Below, in pieces: positions 6,639-11,016 of a DNA stretch of 11,016 nucleotides. The position numbers and the translations under genes are program-made. This DNA comes from Gemmobacter sp964439015 (GTDB lineage: Bacteria > Pseudomonadota > Alphaproteobacteria > Rhodobacterales > Rhodobacteraceae): assembly GCA_964439015.1 (NCBI GenBank), contig CAYTMV010000067.1, positions 1 through 11,016 on the forward strand, written 5' to 3'. The notes beneath the pieces were generated by a model that had not been told where the DNA came from, did not search any database, and saw only the letters and a list, made by a program, of their open reading frames with translations. Each line of letters starts with the position of its first letter. Within the stretch, counting starts at the first letter, position 1.

Positions 6639-6667
6639 CTTATACGCAAGGGGCGGCAAGCGGTCCA
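6639..6667 (-). promoter_or_regulatory. ileS: Candidate sigma-70-type promoter for ileS
   Basis: On the minus strand TGGACC (complement of 6662-6667) and TATAAG (complement of 6639-6644) are exactly 17 bases apart, a fair match to TTGACA-17-TATAAT. A start a few bases further on would give a leader of about 140 nt before the ileS ATG. This is the best promoter candidate in the 253-bp divergent region between ileS and the globin gene. Confidence 0.5.
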
Positions 6668-6715
6668 GCCCGCCGCGACAGCCTGTCACCTTGTGCAGCC
6701 CCCATAAATCCTCAT

Positions 6716-6727
6716 CTTGAATGCAAG
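6716..6727. promoter_or_regulatory. Short palindrome just upstream of the globin gene
   Basis: CTTG (6716-6719) and CAAG (6724-6727) form an inverted repeat around AATG, 16 bases before the globin ATG. It loosely recalls Crp/Fnr-type half sites (TTGAT...ATCAA) but lacks the inner AT bases, so I do not assign it. GGAG at 6733-6736, seven bases before the ATG, is the globin ribosome binding site. Confidence 0.2.
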
Positions 6728-6743
6728 TTAACCGGAGCACGCC

Positions 6744-7151
6744 ATGACCGCTTTCCCGCCGCGCTTTTTCGTGACGCCCGATCAGATCGACGCGCAGGTG
6801 GCGGCGTTTTACGCAGAGGTGCGCGCCCATCCCGAACTGGGGCCGATCTTTGCCAACCATGTGCAGGATTGGCCCGCGCATGAGGAAAAGATCGGTCGGT
6901 TCTGGCGCAATGCAATCCTGCGCGAGGGGGTCTATGACGGCTCGCCCATGCTGGCGCATCGCGAGGCGGGCGACGTGCGGGCCGAGCATTTTCCGGTCTG
7001 GCTGGCGCTGTTTGACGCGGTGCTGGCCCGCACCCTGCCCGCCGACGCGGCCGCGGCCTGGAGTGCGATGGCCCATCGCATCGGCCGCGCCTTATCCATG
7101 GGGGTGAGCGACGCGCGGCAGGCGCGCGGCACAGCCCCCCGCTTGATCTAA
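6744..7151 (+). CDS. Group III truncated hemoglobin (135 aa)
   Basis: This small cytosolic heme protein has a 2-over-2 globin fold. Group III members are linked to nitric oxide, peroxide or oxygen handling, but the role in this organism is unknown. Diagnostic residues are the B-helix Phe-Tyr pair (F22, Y23 in AAFYAEV), F53-W54 (GRFWRN), the proximal heme ligand H72 (PMLAHREA), and the G-helix W86 in HFPVWLALFD, which is characteristic of group III. The length fits the family. GGAG seven bases before the ATG supports the start. The gene diverges from ileS. Its TAA stop (7149-7151) overlaps the TAG stop of the opposing ycjF-like gene (7148-7150), so there is no room for a separate terminator between them. 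Confidence 0.88.
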   Translation: MTAFPPRFFVTPDQIDAQVAAFYAEVRAHPELGPIFANHVQDWPAHEEKIGRFWRNAILREGVYDGSPMLAHREAGDVRAEHFPVWLALFDAVLARTLPADAAAAWSAMAHRIGRALSMGVSDARQARGTAPRLI

Positions 7152-8122
7152 CGTCCCACAAATCCCGCCAGCGCCGTACCCACCACCGCCGAGGTCGTGG
7201 GCCGCGGGGCGGCGTTGAACGGCAGCGGACGGCACAGCTCCATCGCGGCCAGCCCCAGCCGCACTGTCAGCGCGCCGTTGATCACCCCCTCGCCCGCCCG
7301 GCGCGAGAGTTTGGACAGGATGCCCCCGCCCGCGACCGAGCCGATCAGGTCATCGGTCAGCGCCAGCGCGCCGGTGGCGATCAGATGGGCAAAAACCCGG
7401 CGCAACAGGCGCCAACTGCCCAGCGTCCCGGCGCGACCGCCGTAAATCTCGGCAATCCGCCGCGTCAGCCGCAGATTGGCCCACAGCGCCACCGCCACAT
7501 CCGCCAGCGCCAAAGGCACCAACGCGGTGACACCTGCCACCTGACGCGCCGCCGCCTCGACCGCCGCGCGGGCCTGGCGGTCCAGCGGCACCAGCAACTC
7601 GACCTCGGCCAGATCAAGGATCGCATCGGCATCCAGCACCTCGGCCTGACGTTCCTCCAGCCGGGCCAGACCCCAGCGGGCCTCCGCCCGCCCGGCATAA
7701 AGCCGGGCCATGCCGGCCACCGCCGCGCGGGCGGCCTGCAGGTCGGCAGCGGCGCGGGCCTCGGCTGCGGATTGGCGCAGCCCTTCCAGCCGGCTCAGCC
7801 GGGCATAGGCCAGCGCCTCGCGCCCGGCCAGCGCCACCGCTGCCAGCACGGCCAGCGCCACCAGCGCCAGTGCCACCGTCCCCAAAACCGAGTTGCGCGC
7901 CAGAAGGCCGGTCACGAAATCCCAGACCACCACCGACAACACAAACCCGCCCAGCGCCGAAAACGCCCAGACCGCAAAGCGCGTCAGCCGCGAAGGCGGC
8001 GGGGCCAGCACCGCACGGACCATGGCCGGGGCTTCATCCTCTGGCACGGGCGGGGCCGCGCCGGGATCGGGGGCGTCGCCCTCCAGCTCGATCACAAGGG
8101 GCTTGCGGGGGGTGTCGGTCAT
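7148..8122 (-). CDS. YcjF-like inner membrane protein, DUF697/TIGR01620 (324 aa)
   Basis: This is a membrane protein of unknown function, paired with the YcjX NTPase in many proteobacteria; in E. coli the pair belongs to the phage-shock regulon. The cytosolic N-terminal tail is proline- and acid-rich. Two transmembrane segments follow at about residues 49-70 and 79-100, then a long alanine-rich helical region (105-195), and a C-terminal DUF697 domain ending in GEGVINGALTVRLG and MELCRPLPF (277-302), the most conserved family signature. I start at the ATG 8120-8122 because it overlaps the ycjX stop in ATGA and has GGAG seven bases upstream; the longer open frame to 8245 lies inside ycjX. No psp-like sigma-54 site could be sought, because the operon promoter lies in the N gap. 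Confidence 0.85.
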   Translation of the reverse strand: MTDTPRKPLVIELEGDAPDPGAAPPVPEDEAPAMVRAVLAPPPSRLTRFAVWAFSALGGFVLSVVVWDFVTGLLARNSVLGTVALALVALAVLAAVALAGREALAYARLSRLEGLRQSAAEARAAADLQAARAAVAGMARLYAGRAEARWGLARLEERQAEVLDADAILDLAEVELLVPLDRQARAAVEAAARQVAGVTALVPLALADVAVALWANLRLTRRIAEIYGGRAGTLGSWRLLRRVFAHLIATGALALTDDLIGSVAGGGILSKLSRRAGEGVINGALTVRLGLAAMELCRPLPFNAAPRPTTSAVVGTALAGFVGR

Positions 8123-9294
8123 AGCCGATCTCCGATCAGAAACTCGGCCGCGCGGTCCAGCCGGATATGCGGCGGCCCCTCGCCCGGCCGCAGCATCAGC
8201 CGTGCCGGGGCAAAGTGCATCAGCGCGTAATCGGCATCCAGCCATGTCGGCGCGCCCTGCCGGGCCGGTGACAGCAGCCGGGCGGGATCGGCAGGCAACT
8301 CGCCCGCATACATCGCCGCAGCCTTGCCGGTCGTCAGCAGACGCCCCTGCACCATGTCATGCGCCACGCCGGCCTGTTCATGCGTAACCTCGGTGGTGGC
8401 GCGGATGGCGGCCAGTGACATCGCCGCCACCTCGGCCCCCGAAAAGGCCGCGCGATCACGCGCCTCGCGCATCAGCGCCTCGGTGATAGCGGTCAGGCGC
8501 GGGTGCTGGCTGTGATGCAAATGGTCGGCCTTGGTGGCCGCAAACAGGATCTTCTCGACCCGCTTGCCGCGCAGGATCTCGGCCATAAACCCGTTGCGAC
8601 CGGGTTTGAAGGCCGACAGCAGATCGGCCATGGTGCGGCGCAGATCCTCGAGCGCAGCCGGGCCCGCATGGATTGCGCCCAGCACATCGACCAGCACCAC
8701 CTGCCGGTCGATCCGGGCGAAATGCTTGCGAAAAAACGGCCGGACAACCTGCGACTTGTAGGCCTCGAACCGCCGCTCCATCTCGCGCCACAGCGAGCCG
8801 CGCGGGGTGTCGCCGGGCATGGGCAAGGGCGCAAAAGTCAGAACCGGGCTGCCCGCCAGCTCGCCCGGCAGGGTGAAGCGGCCGGGGGTGCAATCGCTCC
8901 ACCCGGCGTCGCGGGCTTTGTGCAGATAGGCGGTGAAAGCCTCGGCCAGCGCCTTGGCGCGGGTTTCGTCATGGGGCAGCGCGCCATCCTCGGCACGGGC
9001 GCGGGCCAGATAATCGGCCCCCAGATCACGCGCGGCCAACCGGTCCAGCACCTGATCCGACCAGTCGCCATAGGTCTTGTCCAGCAGTACCAGGTCCATC
9101 AGCCATTCGCCGGGATAGTCGACGATATCCAGATGCAGCACCTGCGGCCCGCGCAGACCGGCCAAGATCCCGGTGGGGCGGGTGCGGAACGACAGGCGCA
9201 GTTCGGATATTGCTCGCGTGCCCTCGGGCCAATGCGGATCGGGGCCGGTCAGCGCGGCGATATGCGACTCGAAGTCAAAGCGCGGCAGGGTGTC
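8119..9294 (-). CDS. YcjX-like P-loop NTPase (DUF463), N-terminus lost in assembly gap
   Basis: A P-loop GTPase/ATPase-like protein, predicted cytosolic or membrane-associated through YcjF. The visible 391 residues begin at DTLPRFDF, which I align from memory to about residue 78 of E. coli YcjX. Visible motifs are DIVDYPGEWL at fragment residues 56-65 (a switch II/Walker B-like element), RQVVLVDVLGA (197-207), FAATKADH at 251-258 (TKAD, the guanine-specificity-like motif), and the C-terminal RLDRAAEFLIGDRL. The Walker A loop (GLSxSGKT in the family) would lie in the 100-N gap, so an intact nucleotide-binding site cannot be shown. The gene is translationally coupled to the ycjF-like gene by ATGA. 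A frame that appears to stay open across the N run is an artefact. Confidence 0.88.
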   Translation of the reverse strand, partial: DTLPRFDFESHIAALTGPDPHWPEGTRAISELRLSFRTRPTGILAGLRGPQVLHLDIVDYPGEWLMDLVLLDKTYGDWSDQVLDRLAARDLGADYLARARAEDGALPHDETRAKALAEAFTAYLHKARDAGWSDCTPGRFTLPGELAGSPVLTFAPLPMPGDTPRGSLWREMERRFEAYKSQVVRPFFRKHFARIDRQVVLVDVLGAIHAGPAALEDLRRTMADLLSAFKPGRNGFMAEILRGKRVEKILFAATKADHLHHSQHPRLTAITEALMREARDRAAFSGAEVAAMSLAAIRATTEVTHEQAGVAHDMVQGRLLTTGKAAAMYAGELPADPARLLSPARQGAPTWLDADYALMHFAPARLMLRPGEGPPHIRLDRAAEFLIGDRL

Positions 9295-9394
9295 NNNNNN
9301 NNNNNNNNNNNNNNNNNNNNNNNNNNNNNNNNNNNNNNNNNNNNNNNNNNNNNNNNNNNNNNNNNNNNNNNNNNNNNNNNNNNNNNNNNNNNNN
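9295..9394. other. Assembly gap of exactly 100 N
   Basis: A run of exactly 100 N, the usual placeholder for a scaffold gap of unknown size. It removes the 5' ends of two divergent genes, ycjX (minus) and truA (plus), and the promoter region between them. Confidence 0.98.
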
Positions 9395-9742
9395 GGGGCC
9401 GCGCATCTGCTGGGGCGGCATGATTTCACCACCTTCCGCTCGTCTATCTGTCAGGCGGCCTCGCCCATCAAGACGCTGGACCGGATCGAGATCGAATCCC
9501 TGCCCCTCCCGCATGGGATCGAGTTCCGCTTTCATCTGGCTGCCCGCAGCTTTCTTCACAATCAGGTGCGTTCGATCGTCGGCACGTTGGAGCGGGTGGG
9601 CGCGGGCGCGTGGCATCCCGACCGCGTGGCCGAGGCGCTGCTGGCCCGTGATCGCGCAGCCTGCGGGCCGGTTTGCCCGCCACAAGGCCTGTGCCTGACC
9701 GGCGCGACCTATCCGCGCGACCCTTTCGCCGCGGGCGAATAG
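9395..9742 (+). CDS. truA: tRNA pseudouridine synthase A (TruA), C-terminal fragment (115 aa)
   Basis: TruA isomerises uridines 38-40 in the anticodon arm of many tRNAs. The visible part carries the family's second-half landmarks: AAHLLGRHDFTTFRSSICQ, SPIKTLDRIEI, AARSFLHNQVRSIVGTLERVG and the terminal PPQGLCLTGATYP. The catalytic aspartate and its RxxxxD context belong to the first half, about 140-150 residues, which is missing in the gap, so catalytic competence cannot be judged. The TAG stop at 9740-9742 is followed by 118 bases before mreB. No internal stop or frameshift is seen. Confidence 0.9.
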   Translation, partial: GAAHLLGRHDFTTFRSSICQAASPIKTLDRIEIESLPLPHGIEFRFHLAARSFLHNQVRSIVGTLERVGAGAWHPDRVAEALLARDRAACGPVCPPQGLCLTGATYPRDPFAAGE

Positions 9743-9860
9743 CCGCCGAACCGGGCAGGCGGGGGCCTTTCCCTTTGCAAGCCCTGTCCTTATATGAACT
9801 GCCCGCATCGGACGCTTGGCCGAGTCGCGGGCTGACAACTTTGAAAGTCAGGGCTCCTGC
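9743..9860 (+). promoter_or_regulatory. mreB upstream region with weak promoter candidate
   Basis: The spacer between truA and mreB has a possible -10 (TATATG, 9791-9796) without a convincing -35; TTTCCC at 9768-9773 is the best at a 17-base spacing. GCCCGC (9801-9806) and GCGGGC (9827-9832), extended by GAC/GTC, can fold into a bulged hairpin in the presumed untranslated leader. AGGG (9850-9853) is a modest ribosome binding site seven bases before the ATG. Confidence 0.3.
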
Positions 9861-10895
9861 ATGTCTCTCTCCGGTATCTTCTCGTCCGACATGGCGATCG
9901 ACCTCGGCACCGCGAACACGCTGGTCTATATCCGGGGCAAGGGCATCGTGCTGAACGAACCCTCGGTGGTCGCCTATCACATCAAGGACGGCAAGAAGCA
10001 GGTTCTGGCGGTGGGCGAGGACGCCAAGCTGATGCTGGGCCGCACACCCGGCAGCATCGAGGCGATCCGCCCGATGCGCGAAGGGGTGATCGCCGATTTC
10101 GAGGCGGCGGAAGAAATGATCAAGCATTTCATCCGCAAGGTTCACAAGCGCACCACCTTTTCCAAGCCCAAGATCATCGTCTGCGTGCCCCATGGCGCCA
10201 CCCCGGTGGAAAAGCGGGCGATCCGCAACTCGGTCCTGCAGGCGGGCGCCCGGCGCGCGGGCCTGATCGCCGAGCCGATCGCCGCGGCCATCGGCGCGGG
10301 CATGCCGATCACCGAACCCACCGGCAACATGGTCGTGGATATTGGCGGGGGCACCACCGAGGTTGCGGTTCTCAGCCTTGGCGACATCGTCTATGCGCGC
10401 TCGGTCCGGGTGGGCGGCGACCGGATGGATGATGCGATCATCTCCTATCTGCGCCGGCATCAGAACCTGTTGATCGGCGAAAGCACGGCCGAGCGGATCA
10501 AGACCTCGATCGGCACGGCGCGGATGCCCGATGACGGGCGCGGCGCCAGCATGCAGATCCGCGGCCGCGACCTGCTGAATGGCGTGCCCAAGGAAACCGA
10601 GATCAATCAGGCCCAGGTGGCCGAGGCGCTGGCCGAGCCCGTGCAGCAGATCTGCGACGCGGTGATGCAGGCGCTGGAAACCACGCCGCCCGATCTGGCC
10701 GCTGACATCGTTGACCGGGGCGTGATGCTGACCGGCGGTGGCGCGCTGCTGGGCGATCTTGATCTGGCGCTGCGCGAGCAGACCGGCCTGTCGATCAGCG
10801 TGGCGAACGAGTCGCTGAACTGCGTGGCCGTGGGGACCGGCAAGGCGCTGGAATATGAAAAGCAACTGCGCCACGTGATCGACTACGACAGCTGA
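9861..10895 (+). CDS. mreB: Rod shape-determining actin homologue MreB (344 aa)
   Basis: MreB polymerises on the inner face of the cytoplasmic membrane and guides the elongasome (MreC, MreD, RodA, PBP2). The actin-fold nucleotide motifs are all present: phosphate-1 DLGTANT (14-20), the EPIAAAIG connector with E138, phosphate-2 DIGGGTTE (160-167), and the adenosine motif LTGGGALL (291-298). The short N-terminal MSLSGIFSSD could act as the membrane-binding amphipathic segment. At 344 aa it is close to E. coli MreB (347). I reject the in-frame TTG at 9816, which would add 15 non-conserved residues. It is followed 40 bases later by mreC, the standard mre operon order. Having truA directly upstream may be a local arrangement. 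Confidence 0.97.
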   Translation: MSLSGIFSSDMAIDLGTANTLVYIRGKGIVLNEPSVVAYHIKDGKKQVLAVGEDAKLMLGRTPGSIEAIRPMREGVIADFEAAEEMIKHFIRKVHKRTTFSKPKIIVCVPHGATPVEKRAIRNSVLQAGARRAGLIAEPIAAAIGAGMPITEPTGNMVVDIGGGTTEVAVLSLGDIVYARSVRVGGDRMDDAIISYLRRHQNLLIGESTAERIKTSIGTARMPDDGRGASMQIRGRDLLNGVPKETEINQAQVAEALAEPVQQICDAVMQALETTPPDLAADIVDRGVMLTGGGALLGDLDLALREQTGLSISVANESLNCVAVGTGKALEYEKQLRHVIDYDS

Positions 10896-10935
10896 GGCAT
10901 CCGCCCCGGCCCCACCCCGCAGCACGAGGCCCCAA

Positions 10936-11016
10936 GTGGCGAAGAAAGCCGCATCGCCCGAGGATTTTGCAAGACCCGTCCGGCGGTTGCTGGTCGGGCT
11001 GCTGGTCGTGCTGCTT
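10936..11016 (+). CDS. mreC: Rod shape-determining protein MreC, N-terminal fragment
   Basis: Only 27 codons are present before the window ends. A GTG start, six bases after GAGG (10926-10929), opens MAKKAASPEDFARPVRRLL followed by the hydrophobic VGLLVVLL, the beginning of the single membrane anchor expected of the bitopic, periplasm-facing MreC. The 'RPVRRLL' before the membrane segment is what I recall from Rhodobacterales MreC. Position immediately after mreB is the main support; the periplasmic coiled coil and beta domains lie beyond the window. Confidence 0.82.
   Translation, partial: MAKKAASPEDFARPVRRLLVGLLVVLL

Noticed and set aside
6491..6743. T-box or other known riboswitch before ileS
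   Set aside because: No T-box sequence or specifier-loop architecture is visible, and T-boxes are rare in proteobacteria. Only a generic hairpin and mini-ORF can be supported.
9275..9432. Minus-strand extension of ycjX across the gap (starting MVKSCRPSRCAA)
   Set aside because: The residues right of the gap are antisense to truA. The true ycjX N-terminus is missing.
9173..9742. Plus-strand open frame running through the N gap into truA
   Set aside because: The part left of the gap is antisense to ycjX. The frame stays open only because N codons are not stops. Only 9395-9742 is real truA.
9468..10925. A 485-codon minus-strand frame opposite mreB
   Set aside because: It is a complete shadow of mreB and the truA end, with no conserved motif and low-complexity composition.

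Overview
The window is GC-rich (about 65% by eye) and densely coded, and it looks like ordinary core chromosome of an alphaproteobacterium. The order Rhodobacterales (Rhodobacter/Paracoccus relatives) is the best guess. This rests on protein wording (DUF484 protein, XerC, Pcs-type phosphatidylcholine synthase, YcjX/YcjF pair, MreB/MreC), on GTG starts with short operon overlaps, and on codon bias. It is an inference from remembered families, not from a search. I see no insertion sequence, phage gene, CRISPR array, tRNA or rRNA.

Layout from left to right. Bases 1-68 hold the first codons of a minus-strand gene, probably priA. A short divergent spacer leads to a TalC-type transaldolase (148-801, +), which ends at a strong intrinsic terminator. 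Next is a DUF484 gene translationally coupled to xerC by a 4-base overlap (915-2554, +), then a phosphatidylcholine synthase gene (2619-3323, +). This meets ileS (3500-6490, -) tail to tail across a 176-bp spacer that holds a 14-bp tandem repeat and a GC hairpin. Upstream of ileS is a leader of about 140 nt with a candidate promoter, a 16-codon mini-ORF and a large hairpin. On the other side of that leader is a group III truncated globin (6744-7151, +). Its stop codon overlaps that of a minus-strand ycjF-like gene (7148-8122), which is coupled to an upstream ycjX-like gene (8119 into the gap). A run of exactly 100 N (9295-9394) follows. Right of it are the C-terminal half of truA (+), complete mreB (9861-10895, +) and the first 27 codons of mreC (10936 to the end, +).

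Functional grouping: replication and chromosome maintenance (PriA, XerC), pentose phosphate metabolism (transaldolase), translation (IleRS, TruA), membrane lipid synthesis (Pcs), cell shape (MreB, MreC), and an envelope-associated NTPase/membrane-protein pair of unclear role (YcjX/YcjF). The genes are neighbours rather than one pathway. Clear operons are DUF484-xerC, ycjX-ycjF and mreBC.

I did not find a convincing new multi-gene system. The points most worth a second look are a low-GC, codon-atypical insert in the editing region of ileS, the ileS leader (promoter, mini-ORF and hairpin), transaldolase-type active-site residues in a protein often labelled fructose-6-phosphate aldolase, and an assembly gap that must really be several hundred bases longer than its 100 N.
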